Positions 27,018 to 35,943 are shown, numbered from the stretch's first letter. The stretch: 64,000 nucleotides of DNA from Sandarakinorhabdus limnophila DSM 17366 (GCF_000420765.1 NZ_ATVO01000008.1:1-64000), one strand, 5' to 3'. Made by a program: numbers and translations. Notes: a model not told the origin generated them from the letters alone.

Positions 27018-28139
27018 TCACACACGCATGGGCATGAGGACGTAAAGCGCCTTGGCCTCGTCATTCTCACGGATCAGCGTTGGTGCCGAGGCATCAGCCA
27101 GGTGCACATCCACCAGATCGCTGCCAACCTGGCCGAGGATATCGAGCAGGTAGCGATAGTTGAAGCCCACCTCGATGTCGGCGGCGGCATAATCGGCCGG
27201 CACTTCTTCCGAAGCGGTGCCGTTCTCCGGGCTGGTGACCGACAGCGTGACCTTGTCCCGGCCCAGCGCCAGCTTCACCGCGCGGGTCTTTTCGGTGGTG
27301 GCGATGGCGGCCACGCGGTCCACGCCTTCGGCCAGCACCTTGGCATCGATCTTCAGCAACTTGTCGTTCGCCGTCGGGATCACGCGGGTATAATCCGGGA
27401 AGGTGCCGTCGATCAGCTTGCTGGTCAGCGTCGAATCCGCCGAGAAGCGGAACCGGACTTTTGCGGGCGACAGGCCGATTTCCACCGGCGCATCAGCGGC
27501 CATTTCATCCAGCAGCTTGCGCACTTCGTTCACGCATTTGCGCGGCACGATGACGCCCGGCATGTCGGCCGCGCCATCCGGCAGATCCAGCTCGATGCGG
27601 GCAAGGCGGTGGCCATCGGTGGCAACGCCGCGCAGCTTGGGCGACGGGCCCGTGGTGGCATGTAGATAGATACCATTCAGATAATAACGGGTTTCCTCGG
27701 TGGAGATCGCAAACTTCACCGCGTCGATCAATTCCTTCAGTTCACCGGCCGAAAGCGTGAAGCGCACCGGCAGATCGGTTTCGGCGATCACCGGGAAATC
27801 ATCGCGCTTCAACGTCGCCAGGCTGAACCGGCTGCGGCCGGCATTCACGCTCATGCGGTCACCCGAAACGGCGAGTTCAACCTGCGAGCCCTCGGGCAGC
27901 TTGCGCACGATATCGAACAGCGTGTGCGCCGAAACCGTGGTGGCGCCGTTCAGATCGATCGCGGCGGGGATATTTTCCACCACCTGCAGATCAAGATCGG
28001 TCGCCATCAACCGCAGGCCATCGGCGCGCGCTTCGATCAGCACGTTCGAAAGGATCGGGATGGTGTTGCGACGCTCCACCACCGACTGGATATGGCCCAG
28101 GCACTTCAGCAGGGTTGCGCGCTCAACGGTGGCCTTCAT
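27018..28139 (-). CDS. dnaN: DNA polymerase III beta subunit (sliding clamp)
   Basis: This 373-residue ring-forming clamp tethers the replicase to DNA. It opens MKATVERATLLKCLGHIQSV with the typical VVERRNTIPILSNVLIEA. It contains TDGHRLARIELDLPDGA and ends with the conserved YVLMPMRV tail. It is monocistronic here, with the shared terminator 20 bases after its stop. dnaA and recF are not next to it, as in several alphaproteobacteria where dnaN is separated from dnaA. Confidence 0.97.
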   Translation of the reverse strand: MKATVERATLLKCLGHIQSVVERRNTIPILSNVLIEARADGLRLMATDLDLQVVENIPAAIDLNGATTVSAHTLFDIVRKLPEGSQVELAVSGDRMSVNAGRSRFSLATLKRDDFPVIAETDLPVRFTLSAGELKELIDAVKFAISTEETRYYLNGIYLHATTGPSPKLRGVATDGHRLARIELDLPDGAADMPGVIVPRKCVNEVRKLLDEMAADAPVEIGLSPAKVRFRFSADSTLTSKLIDGTFPDYTRVIPTANDKLLKIDAKVLAEGVDRVAAIATTEKTRAVKLALGRDKVTLSVTSPENGTASEEVPADYAAADIEVGFNYRYLLDILGQVGSDLVDVHLADASAPTLIRENDEAKALYVLMPMRV

Positions 28140-28239
28140 TCTGATCCCTGTAACGAAATGGTGAAGATGGCGGCACTATAGCCACAAACGCGCACGGTGG
28201 TAGTGGCGATGTGCGGGGAAATGGGCCTATGAATGGCAG

Positions 28240-28866
28240 ATGGATCTGATTCTCGCCCGCCACGCCGAAACCGTGTTCAACGCCGCCGCCCGCATGCAGG
28301 GCCACATGGCGCACACCCCGCTCACCCGCAGCGGCATCGCCCAGGCCGAAGCCATGGGCGCCGCCCTGCGCGAAACCCTGGGCGAAGCGCCGGATCGCGA
28401 TTTCTGGGTCTCCCCCTCCGGCCGCACCCAGCAAACCGCCGCCATCGTAGGCGAGCATCTGGGCGTGCCCTTCTTTGATTGGCGGCAAGACACACGCCTG
28501 CTCGAAATCGACGTCGGCCAGTGGGAAGGCCGCTACTACGCCGATATCGTCGCTGACCTTGGCGAACACATCGTCTGCCCCGATCGCCGCCTGTTCCGCG
28601 TGCCACCACCCGGCGGCGAATGGTTCCCCGAAATCGCCGCCCGCCTGACCGACTGGCTGGCCGGGCTGGACATGACGCGACCCCTGCTGGTGATCAGCCA
28701 CGGCATCACCGCCCGCGTGCTGCGCGGCATCCTGGTGGGCGGGCAGGATTGGCAAGGCGTCCCCGTCGCCGCCGATGCGCCGCAAGGCACGGTGTTCCAT
28801 ATTCGCGATGGCGCCGAAACCATGCTGCACGTGGGCAGCGGCGTGCAGGGCGTGCGGGCGGCCTGA
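28240..28866 (+). CDS. histidine phosphatase family protein (phosphoglycerate mutase-like)
   Basis: This 208-residue protein has LILARHAETVFNAAARMQGH at the N-terminus, where RHAE replaces the usual RHGE around the phospho-accepting His8. The second catalytic His is in LLVISHGITARVLRG. SPSGRTQQTAAIVGEHL and LLEIDVGQWEG complete the set. Related proteins dephosphorylate small metabolites such as phosphosugars or alpha-ribazole phosphate, and the substrate here is unknown. It is divergent from dnaN with a 100-base gap, and its stop is followed by a REP-like repeat. Confidence 0.88.
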   Translation: MDLILARHAETVFNAAARMQGHMAHTPLTRSGIAQAEAMGAALRETLGEAPDRDFWVSPSGRTQQTAAIVGEHLGVPFFDWRQDTRLLEIDVGQWEGRYYADIVADLGEHIVCPDRRLFRVPPPGGEWFPEIAARLTDWLAGLDMTRPLLVISHGITARVLRGILVGGQDWQGVPVAADAPQGTVFHIRDGAETMLHVGSGVQGVRAA

Positions 28867-28887
28867 AGGGTTTCAGTCAGGGGTAGA

Positions 28888-28930
28888 GCCTCCGGCGGGC
28901 AGGGACGCAGTCCCTGCACCCGTTTGATTT
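28888..28930 (+). repeat. REP-like element, left inverted partner around mrr
   Basis: The head gcctccggcgggc is followed by the hairpin aggga-cgcag-tccct and the tail gcacccgtttgatttt. An inverted copy with the same head, hairpin position and tail stands at 29979-30021. The pair encloses the decayed mrr gene. Confidence 0.8.
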
Positions 28931-29081
28931 TGGGCGGCGCTTGGTGGTGGAATTGAAGTGTTGAGCAGCGGTTCAGCTATCAGCCGTATAAGCGTTTGTT
29001 TCGGTCATTTGGTACCCGTCTTTTGATTGCAAAGACGCGAGCCATCCTGATAATCGCAACGAAAATGGGATGTTCTTGTCG

Positions 29082-29975
29082 ATGAACGTGCAATAACTCC
29101 GCAAAGACGATTTTTATCTGCCAATCCTTCGCCTGCTTGAAGCGTTAGGCGGATCGGCATCAATTGAGGAGATGGAGCAGCGACTAGTTGACGAGTTCGC
29201 GTTCAACGACGCTGATCTCGCCGAAGCCCACGAAAAGAGCGGGACGCCGATTATCCTCAACAAGATGGCTTGGGCGCGCAGCTACTTAAAAGTAGCTGGT
29301 TTCCTAGCAAATGAGCGCCGGGGGGTATGGTTGCTGACTGAATCCGGCCGACGTGCACTCTCAGACGGTGAAGCGGCCATTCATACTGGGGTCGCGTCAG
29401 CAATGCGCGAGTATAATGCTCGGCGTAGGGCGGCATCAGAAGCAAGCGCTGCGGAGGAGATATCGCCAGACGAGCTTTCCTTTGAAGCCTCAGCTCCGAC
29501 TGAAGGCGTAGGGGATTGGCGGGATCAGTTGCTTTCAGCGCTCAAGGGCATGGACCCGACCGCATTCGAGCGGCTCTGCCAGAGGCTTCTTCGTGAAAGC
29601 GGCTTCGTCAAAGTGGAAGTTACAGGCAAATCTGCGGATGGCGGAATCGACGGAGTCGGCGTTCTTCGCATGAACCTGATTTCGTTCCAGGTTTTGTTTC
29701 AGTGCAAGCGGTACGCGGGCGCTGTCACCTCACCAATCGTGCGCGATTTTCGAGGCGCAATGTAGGGACGTGCCGATAAAGGGCTAATTATTACCACTGG
29801 TAGTTTTACAGCCGATGCTAGACGTGAGGCGACAAGAGACGGCGCTCCTGCAATCGACCTAGTTGACGGGGAACTCCTGTGCGACCTCCTTAAGGAGCGG
29901 CAACTTGGCGTCACTGTTCGCGAGGTGCGAACAGAAGAGGTCAGCGTCGATATGACCTTTTTGTCCACGATTTAG
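29082..29975 (+). pseudogene. mrr: Mrr-type type IV restriction endonuclease, interrupted by two in-frame stops
   Basis: Read in one frame from ATG 29082 to the stop at 29973-29975, this is 297 codons, the normal Mrr length. TAA interrupts codon 5 (29094-29096) and TAG stands at 29763-29765. The N-terminal winged-helix domain shows WARSYLKVAGFLANERRGVW. The Mrr_cat nuclease has GGIDGVG and FQCKRY (variant PD-QxK site), PIVRDFRGAM, then after the TAG GRADKGLIITTGSFTADA and IDLVDGELL. The largest intact piece is 29172-29765. Mrr enzymes cut methylated DNA. Codon use (AGA, CTA, ATT, ACT) and lower GC differ from all neighbours, pointing to acquisition by transfer. Inverted REP-like repeats flank it. 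Unless the stops are read through, it is inactive. Confidence 0.85.
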
Positions 29976-29978
29976 CCG

Positions 29979-30021
29979 AAAACGAACGGGTGCAGGGTCC
30001 ACGACCCTGCCCGCCGGAGGC
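29979..30021 (-). repeat. REP-like element, right inverted partner around mrr
   Basis: This is the reverse complement of the 28888 element: tail aaaacgaacgggtgc, hairpin agggt-ccacg-accct, head gcccgccggaggc. It starts four bases after the mrr stop. The two copies point toward each other, as in a REP doublet that has been pulled apart by about 1.05 kb. Confidence 0.8.
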
Positions 30022-30089
30022 CCGCTTTCTCCCTTCCTCCCGTAACCTCACCCTCGTAAAAGGCGCTCACAGCAACCGGAGTCCCCACC

Positions 30090-31271
30090 ATGTCTGATCC
30101 CATCGTCATCGCTAGCTATGCCCGCACGCCGATGGGTGGGTTCCACGGCGCGCTTTCGGGTTTGAAGGCGACCGAGTTGGGCGCGGCGGCCGTGCAGGCG
30201 GCGGTGGCGCGGGCGGGGGTTTCGCCCATGGCGGTGGATCAGATCGTGATGGGGTGTGTGTTGCCGGGTGGGTTGGGCCAGGCGCCGGCGCGGCAGGCGG
30301 CGTTGGGGGCCGGGTTGCCGTTGCATGTGGAGGCGGTGACCATCAACAAGATGTGTGGCAGCGGCATGCAGGCGATGATCATGGCGCATGATGCGTTGGC
30401 CGCGGGCAGCGCCAATGTGATCATTGCGGGCGGCATGGAGAGCATGACCAATGCGCCCTATCTGCTGTTGAAGCATCGCGGCGGCGCGCGGATTGGCCAT
30501 GATGCCATTAAAGACTCGATGTATCTGGATGGGCTGGAGGATGCCTATGACCCCGGCCGGTTGATGGGCAGTTTCGCAGAGGAGAGCGCGCGCGATTACC
30601 AGTTCACGCGGCAAGCGCAGGATGATTTTGCCATCGCCAGCCTGGGCCGCGCGCAGGCGGCGATTGCCAGCGGCGCCTTTGCCGGCGAGATCGTGCCGGT
30701 GGCGGTGCCGGGCAAGGGTGGCGAGGTGCTGATCGACACCGACGAACAGCCCGGCAAGGCCCGGCCGGACAAGATCCCGACGTTAAAGCCAGCCTTTGCC
30801 AAGGATGGCACCATCACGGCGGCCAACGCCTCCTCGATCAGTGATGGTGCCGCCGCACTGGTGCTGACGCGGGCGAGCGTGGCCGACGCGCAGGGATTGA
30901 GCGTGAAGGCGCGCATTGTCGCCCATGCCGCCCACGCGCATGAACCGGCCAAGTTCACCACGGCGCCGGTACCGGCGATCCAGAAGGTGCTGGCCAAGGC
31001 GGGATGGACGGTGGCGGATGTGGACCTGTTTGAAGTGAACGAAGCGTTTGCGGCGGTGGCGATGATCGCCATGCACGATCTGGCCATCCCGCATGAGAAG
31101 CTCAATATCCACGGCGGCGCCTGCGCACTGGGCCACCCGATCGGCGCATCGGGTGCGCGCATCGTGGCGACCCTGCTGGCGGCGCTGGAGCGGACGGGCG
31201 GCAAGCGCGGAGTAGCGGCCCTGTGCATCGGTGGCGGTGAAGCCATGGCGATTGCGGTGGAATTGATCTAA
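30090..31271 (+). CDS. acetyl-CoA C-acetyltransferase (thiolase)
   Basis: This 393-residue cytoplasmic enzyme condenses two acetyl-CoA to acetoacetyl-CoA or runs the reverse thiolysis. The acyl-accepting cysteine is in INKMCGSGMQA (about residue 89), the active-site histidine in GGACALGHPIGASGARI, and the second cysteine in ALCIGGGEAMAI. GMESMTNAPYLL is also typical. The length is standard. The start ATG 30090 has GGAG upstream. It could serve polyhydroxybutyrate synthesis, isoprenoid or ketone metabolism. No phaB or other pathway gene is adjacent, so phaA and atoB cannot be told apart. Confidence 0.93.
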   Translation: MSDPIVIASYARTPMGGFHGALSGLKATELGAAAVQAAVARAGVSPMAVDQIVMGCVLPGGLGQAPARQAALGAGLPLHVEAVTINKMCGSGMQAMIMAHDALAAGSANVIIAGGMESMTNAPYLLLKHRGGARIGHDAIKDSMYLDGLEDAYDPGRLMGSFAEESARDYQFTRQAQDDFAIASLGRAQAAIASGAFAGEIVPVAVPGKGGEVLIDTDEQPGKARPDKIPTLKPAFAKDGTITAANASSISDGAAALVLTRASVADAQGLSVKARIVAHAAHAHEPAKFTTAPVPAIQKVLAKAGWTVADVDLFEVNEAFAAVAMIAMHDLAIPHEKLNIHGGACALGHPIGASGARIVATLLAALERTGGKRGVAALCIGGGEAMAIAVELI

Positions 31272-31297
31272 GCCCGATTCCATCCCCGTTATCCCCG

Positions 31298-31306
31298 TTA
31301 TCCACA
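31298..31306 (+). promoter_or_regulatory. perfect DnaA-box sequence (TTATCCACA)
   Basis: The nine-base consensus TTATCCACA occurs here, next to a near match (ttatccccg) nine bases upstream. It is just after the thiolase stop and about 3 kb from dnaN. A single box is not an origin, and nearby AT-rich unwinding sequence is missing. It may be a titration or chance site. Confidence 0.3.
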
Positions 31307-31500
31307 GGCTGGATGGTGAAAATTTTGCTTTGACGACTCACCCAGAAGGTGAGAGCATTCACTTGTAGCCGGGAATTGACGGCGGCAGAAATGCCAACGA
31401 AATGAAGCGGTTATCGCCATTGAAGACGTATATTCTTGCCTTCGGGTGGGAATTGAAATCGGCAAGTGGTGTGGCTGGAGACCCCGTGAGGGCGGAAGAG

Positions 31501-32040
31501 CTGGACTGATGAAAATCAGGCCTGAACGACGCCGGAAACGACCACCAGCCAGGGCTGAAACGCCAGCCAAAGCGCCACGGGCACGGGGGCAACCCCAGGC
31601 CCGGAAATGGAGGGAACGGAGGTTCCGCAAAGCATCTCCGCACCCGAAGCCACCGGGCCGAACCTTCACAGGTATGTTCTGGGTGCAATGGCAAGGGCAG
31701 CAGCCAAGCGGATGGAAGGCCAGTCCGCAGCCATGAGCGGTTCCGCGCAAGCAGGGCCGCAAGGGCGAGGGACAAGGATACCAGCCGTGGGCCAATGCGC
31801 CCACCCAAAGACCAGGCGGCAGGCGCAAGCCGACACGCAAGGCCGAGCGGGTGGAGCGAAAAGGTCCGGCACTGCAGACAAGCAGGCCCGGAAGGGCCGA
31901 GATGGATGCAGATGCAAAAGTGCCGTGGAAGTGCGCGAGGCCAGCCGCCGCAGCTCCAGCCGACGAGGTTGTGAGCGCAGGCGCCGACCGGACCGCCCAT
32001 GTCCTCCGCAAGGAGGGGCACGACACAGTGGCCGCTGGTG
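31501..32040 (+). other. unassigned region with strong T depletion on the plus strand
   Basis: The 31272-32212 interval has no recognisable gene. By hand count, bases 31501-32040 hold about 47 T and about 134 A, close to a threefold difference, whereas coding regions around it are roughly balanced. Open frames exist on both strands. The plus-strand ones give Arg/Lys/Pro/Gln-rich strings with rare codons (AGG, CGA, CCA), and the minus-strand ones give Leu/Ser/Cys/Trp-rich strings. Neither looks like a protein family, and frames change repeatedly. It could be a U-poor structured RNA, a degraded gene for a basic protein, or a repeat relic. I cannot decide between these. Confidence 0.4.
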
Positions 32041-32103
32041 GCGACACCAGCGGCCATTAGTGTTTTTGGGCTACTTTTGGGCCCCGTTGCACAAAAATCG
32101 AAA

Positions 32104-32187
32104 CGTCGCCCCGGACTTGATCCGGGGCCCCGCTGTTCTTTCGGCGCCAAGGAAGCGGGGCCCCGGGTCAAACCCGGGGCGGCGACC
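32104..32187. repeat. large imperfect palindrome (CGTCGCCCCGGACTTGATCC-type repeat)
   Basis: The left arm cgtcgccccggacttgatcc is followed by ggggccccgct. After a 22-base loop the right arm agcggggccccgggtc, aaacccggggcggcgac is its imperfect reverse complement. Palindromic units with the ccccggacttgatccgggg core are common between genes in alphaproteobacteria. It lies 25 bases downstream of the dipeptidase stop and may also act as its terminator or mRNA stabiliser. Confidence 0.8.
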
Positions 32188-32212
32188 GCCTCAATCAGAA
32201 AGCGACCGTGGG

Positions 32213-33448
32213 TTACGGCTTCACATCCGGTGGCACTTCACCCGCCATGCTCGCTGCCACCTTTTCCGCTGCTTCCATCGCCCGCAGCAGATTGCCGCCG
32301 GCGATCTTCTCGCAATCGGCTTCGGAATAGCCGCGGCGCAGCAGCTCGGCGATCAGCGCCGGATAGGTTTCCACGCCTTCCAGCCCGGTGGGGGTGGAAT
32401 CGATGCCATCCAGATCGCCGCCGATGCCGACATGATCGACGCCGGCCAGCTTCACCATCCGATCGATATGATCGGCCACGTCGCCGATGCCGACCGGCGG
32501 GCGCGGGCTCTTTGCATCCCACTCCGCCATCGCAGCGCCTTGGCGTTCCAGTTGGCCGATATACAGCGCGGCCAGCCGCTGCCGTTCACCGGCGCGGGCC
32601 GCTTCCCAGACTTGGCGGGCCGCATTGATGAAGCCGGGCACATAGGTCGCCATCACCACGCCGCCATTGGCCTTCACCAGCGGCAGCACATCATCGGGCA
32701 CATTGCGCACATGATCGGCGATGCCGCGGGCGGAAGAGTGGCTGTAGATCACCGGCGCCTTGGTCACCGCCAGCACCGCCTTCATCGTGCCGGGCGACAC
32801 GTGGGACAGATCAACCAGCATGCCGATGCGGTTCATCTCCTTGATCACGGCCTTGCCATAGTCGCTCAACGGCTGCGGGCGCGGCGATTCATTGGCGCTG
32901 TCGGCCCAATCATTGTGCTTGGTGTGGGTCAGCGTCATGTAACGCACGCCCAGCGCATGATACATGCGCAGCACGGGCAGCGAATTGTCGATTTGGCTGC
33001 CGCCTTCCACGCCCATCAGGCTGGCGACCTTGCCGGTTTTCTGGATGCGGCGGATATCGGCCGCGGTGCCGGCTAGTTCGAGATCCTGCGGATATTTCGC
33101 CACGAATCCGCGCACGATATCGATCTGCTCGATCGTCTGCTTCACTGCCGCCGGGCCGGTAACGGTGGCCGCCACATACACGCTCCAGAACTGCCCGCCC
33201 ACGCGGCCCTGATGCAGGCGGGTGATATCGGTCATCAGCGGCCGTTTGAATGTGCGGCTGTCAGCCTTCAGGTCCTGGCTCCACCAGCCCTCACCGAAAC
33301 TGCCGCGCAGCGCGCCCGGATAGTCATTATGGCCATCGATGATCGGCTGCCGCTTCAGCACGGCCTCCGCGCGTTTCAGCATGGGATCGTCCAGCGCCAG
33401 GGCCGGGGTGGCGGCCAGCAGGCCGATGAGCAACAGAGCGGTTTTCAT
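32213..33448 (-). CDS. exported membrane-dipeptidase family protein (M19)
   Basis: This 411-residue protein has a signal peptide (MKTALLLIGLLAATPALA). It carries the zinc-binding motifs of renal dipeptidase-type peptidases: IIDGHNDYP (HxD), the bridging Glu in GVEGGSQIDN, His residues in VDLSHVSPGTM and VIYSHSSARG, and VGIGGDLDGI near the end. These metalloenzymes split dipeptides, including D-amino acid ones, in the periplasm. ATG 33448 is used since it places the signal peptide first. It is divergent from the acyl-CoA dehydrogenase (gap about 100 bases). Confidence 0.9.
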   Translation of the reverse strand: MKTALLLIGLLAATPALALDDPMLKRAEAVLKRQPIIDGHNDYPGALRGSFGEGWWSQDLKADSRTFKRPLMTDITRLHQGRVGGQFWSVYVAATVTGPAAVKQTIEQIDIVRGFVAKYPQDLELAGTAADIRRIQKTGKVASLMGVEGGSQIDNSLPVLRMYHALGVRYMTLTHTKHNDWADSANESPRPQPLSDYGKAVIKEMNRIGMLVDLSHVSPGTMKAVLAVTKAPVIYSHSSARGIADHVRNVPDDVLPLVKANGGVVMATYVPGFINAARQVWEAARAGERQRLAALYIGQLERQGAAMAEWDAKSPRPPVGIGDVADHIDRMVKLAGVDHVGIGGDLDGIDSTPTGLEGVETYPALIAELLRRGYSEADCEKIAGGNLLRAMEAAEKVAASMAGEVPPDVKP

Positions 33449-33552
33449 GGCGGCAGTGTGACACCGCGCCGCCCTCTCTTGCAAGACAGGTGACGCACGC
33501 ATGGCACAAGCGTCATAAACAGGGCAGCAACGACGAACTGCCGGAGAAAACC

Positions 33553-34695
33553 ATGCTCGACGCCAATGATCGCCGCGTTTACGGCCCCGATGAAACCGCC
33601 TTCCGTGATACGGTGCGCAAGGTGTTCGAAAAGGAGCTGCTGCCCAACCTCGACCGGTTCGAGGATGAGGGGCTGGTGAGCCGCGACTTCTGGCGCGCCT
33701 GCGGCGATGCCGGGATGCTGTGCCCCGGTGTACCGGAGGAGTATGGCGGGCTGGGTCTGGATTTCCGGTACAATGCCATCATCGATGAAGAACTGGCCTA
33801 TGCCGGTTCGTCGGCCGGTATCACGCTGCAATCCGATATCGTCGCCGATTATCTCGTCGCCTATGGTTCGCCGGAGCAGAAGGCCAAATATCTGCCCAAG
33901 ATGATCAGCGGCGAGGTGATCACCGCCATCGCCATGACCGAGCCCGGCGCCGGCAGCGACCTGCAGGGCATCAAGACCACCGCCCGCAAGGACGGCAATC
34001 ATTATGTCATCAACGGCAGCAAGACCTATATCACCAACGGCCAGAACGCCGATCTGATCATCGTTGTCGCCAAGACCGATCCGGAAAAGGGCGCCAAGGG
34101 CACCAGCCTGATCCTGGTCGAAGCCGACCGTGAAGGCTTTGCCCGCGGCCGCAACCTGGACAAGATCGGCCAGAACAGCGCCGACACGTCGGAATTGTTC
34201 TTCAACGATGTGCGCGTGCCGATGACCAACTGCCTGGGCGAGGAAAACAAGGGTTTCATCTACCTGATGAGCCAGCTGCCGCAGGAGCGCCTGTCCATCG
34301 CCATTTCCGCCCAGGCCGGCGCCCAGCGCGCCTTTGATGAAGCGGTGAAATTCGTGAAGGAACGCAAGGCCTTCGGCAAGACGGTGTGGGAATTCCAGAA
34401 CACCCAGTTCGTGCTCGCCGGCCTGAAAACCGAATTGCAGGTGGGCTGGGCCCACATCGATTGGGGCCTGCAGAAGCTGATCGAAGGCAAGCTGACCGAC
34501 GCCGAAGCCAGCGCCGCAAAGCTGTGGCACACCGAACTGCAAGGCCGCGTGTGCGATGAAGCGCTGCAACTGCACGGCGGCGCCGGTTACATGAATGAAT
34601 ATCCCATCGCCCGCCTGTGGCGCGACGCGCGCGTGCAGCGGATTTACGGCGGCACCAGCGAAATCATGAAGCTGGTGGTGAGCCGCACGATTTGA
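33553..34695 (+). CDS. acyl-CoA dehydrogenase
   Basis: This 380-residue FAD enzyme carries out the first oxidation step of acyl-CoA degradation, passing electrons to ETF. Both family signatures are clear: AMTEPGAGSDLQGIKTTA in the middle domain and LQLHGGAGYMNEYPIARLWR at the C-terminus, followed by RIYGGTSEIMK. The catalytic base position in the medium-chain type is Glu within IYGGTSEI, present here. The start ATG 33553 has GGAGAAAA upstream; an in-frame ATG at 33490 would add a non-homologous extension. Acyl-chain preference is unknown. Confidence 0.94.
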   Translation: MLDANDRRVYGPDETAFRDTVRKVFEKELLPNLDRFEDEGLVSRDFWRACGDAGMLCPGVPEEYGGLGLDFRYNAIIDEELAYAGSSAGITLQSDIVADYLVAYGSPEQKAKYLPKMISGEVITAIAMTEPGAGSDLQGIKTTARKDGNHYVINGSKTYITNGQNADLIIVVAKTDPEKGAKGTSLILVEADREGFARGRNLDKIGQNSADTSELFFNDVRVPMTNCLGEENKGFIYLMSQLPQERLSIAISAQAGAQRAFDEAVKFVKERKAFGKTVWEFQNTQFVLAGLKTELQVGWAHIDWGLQKLIEGKLTDAEASAAKLWHTELQGRVCDEALQLHGGAGYMNEYPIARLWRDARVQRIYGGTSEIMKLVVSRTI

Positions 34696-34700
34696 GGCTG

Positions 34701-34770
34701 TTCCCCTCTCCCCTCGCGGGAGAGGGCGACTCGCCAACGGCGAGCGGGTGAGGGGGCGCGCCCGCACCAA
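34701..34770. repeat. intergenic hairpin repeat (ctcccctcgcgggagagg type)
   Basis: Two adjacent hairpins, cctctccc-ctcgc-gggagagg and ctcgcc-aac-ggcgag, follow the acyl-CoA dehydrogenase stop within ten bases. This sequence type is widespread between genes in many proteobacteria. Here it may double as a transcription terminator for the dehydrogenase. Confidence 0.65.
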
Positions 34771-34845
34771 CTGCGGCAATTCCCGGACTGGCCCTGCCCG
34801 GTTTCTGCCCTTATCGGGTCGCAATCCTCTGCGATAAGCGATGCC

Positions 34846-35943
34846 ATGATGACTGCAACTGCCGCCCGTTTTGCCGAAACCGCCCCCAGCCCGCGTGAAA
34901 ACGCCGGGTCGATGGCCGGCGAAGACGTGGCGATGATCAGGCTGGCCGCCACGCTTGGCCGCGAACTGGGCGCGTACAAGCCGGCCGTCTACTGGGTGGA
35001 TACGCTGGGCAGCGCCGCGCTGGGCTGGGGCGCGCTGGCGGCGTTGATCCTTGTACCGGGTCTGCCGGTGGCCGCGACTGCCGCACTGGCAGCGGTCGCG
35101 GTGCTGGCGCTGTACCGGCTGGGCAGCTTCATCCACGAAATCACCCACATGAAAGATGATTCGGTGCCGGGCTACCGCCTGGGCTGGAACCTGGTGGCTG
35201 GCATCCCGCTTATGATCCCCAGCTTCATGTATGAAGGCGTGCACAATCTGCACCATGCCCGCAACCGGTACGGCACGGTGCGCGATCCTGAGTATATGGC
35301 CCTCGCGCTGAAGCCCAAGATCAGTGTACCGCTGTTCGTCATGGTGGCCGCGCTTGGCCCGATTGGCCTGATCATTCGCTGGGGCCTGCTGGCGCCGCTG
35401 TCGCTGCTGAGGCCGGTGCGCGATTTCGTGCGGGCGCGCTTCTCGGCGCTGTCGATCAACCCGGATTTCCGCCGCGATCCGCCGGCTGGCCCGGCCGCCA
35501 AACGCTGGAACGTCATGGAAGTGGCGACGTCACTGTTCGTCATCGCCGTGCTGGCGGCCGTCGCCACCGGCTTCATCCCGCTGCGCGCCTTCGGCATCTG
35601 GCTGGCCGTGCTGTCGGCCAGCATGGTGATCAACCAGATCCGCACGCTGGCAGCGCATCTGTGGGAGAATGACGGCAAGGTAATGAGCATCACCGATCAG
35701 TATCTCGACAGCGTGAATGTGCCGCCGCCGGCGCTGCTGCCCGAACTGTGGGCACCGGTGGGCCTGCGCTATCACGCGCTGCACCATCTGCTGCCCAGCG
35801 TTCCCTATCACGCCCTGCCCGCCGCACACCGCCGGCTGGTGGCGGAACTGCCGGCCGACAGCAGCTATCATGGCGGCAACCACCCCACGCTGGCCGGCGT
35901 CATCGCCCGGCTGTGGGCGAGTGCAGGGACAGCGCGCGCCTGA
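34846..35943 (+). CDS. membrane fatty acid desaturase family protein
   Basis: This 365-residue membrane protein carries the three histidine boxes that hold the di-iron centre: HEITH at about residue 104, HNLHH at about 127 and HALHH at about 308. Hydrophobic segments around residues 45-75, 115-125, 160-185 and 225-260 fit a four-helix desaturase or hydroxylase. The substrate could be an acyl lipid or a carotenoid-like molecule. HxxxH-HxxHH-HxxHH spacing agrees best with acyl-lipid desaturases. Its stop is followed by a paired REP-like element. Confidence 0.85.
   Translation: MMTATAARFAETAPSPRENAGSMAGEDVAMIRLAATLGRELGAYKPAVYWVDTLGSAALGWGALAALILVPGLPVAATAALAAVAVLALYRLGSFIHEITHMKDDSVPGYRLGWNLVAGIPLMIPSFMYEGVHNLHHARNRYGTVRDPEYMALALKPKISVPLFVMVAALGPIGLIIRWGLLAPLSLLRPVRDFVRARFSALSINPDFRRDPPAGPAAKRWNVMEVATSLFVIAVLAAVATGFIPLRAFGIWLAVLSASMVINQIRTLAAHLWENDGKVMSITDQYLDSVNVPPPALLPELWAPVGLRYHALHHLLPSVPYHALPAAHRRLVAELPADSSYHGGNHPTLAGVIARLWASAGTARA

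Noticed and set aside
31507-31560. Hammerhead-ribozyme-like pieces (CTGATGA followed later by GAAA)
   Set aside because: The sequence between the two motifs does not form the required stem II directly next to them, and no matching stem I/III partners were found. The match is chance.
31298-32171. Minus-strand open frames of 250-270 codons in the thiolase-dipeptidase gap
   Set aside because: Composition (Leu, Ser, Cys, Trp, Pro) only mirrors the A-rich, T-poor plus strand. There is no signature and no ribosome site, and two frames compete.
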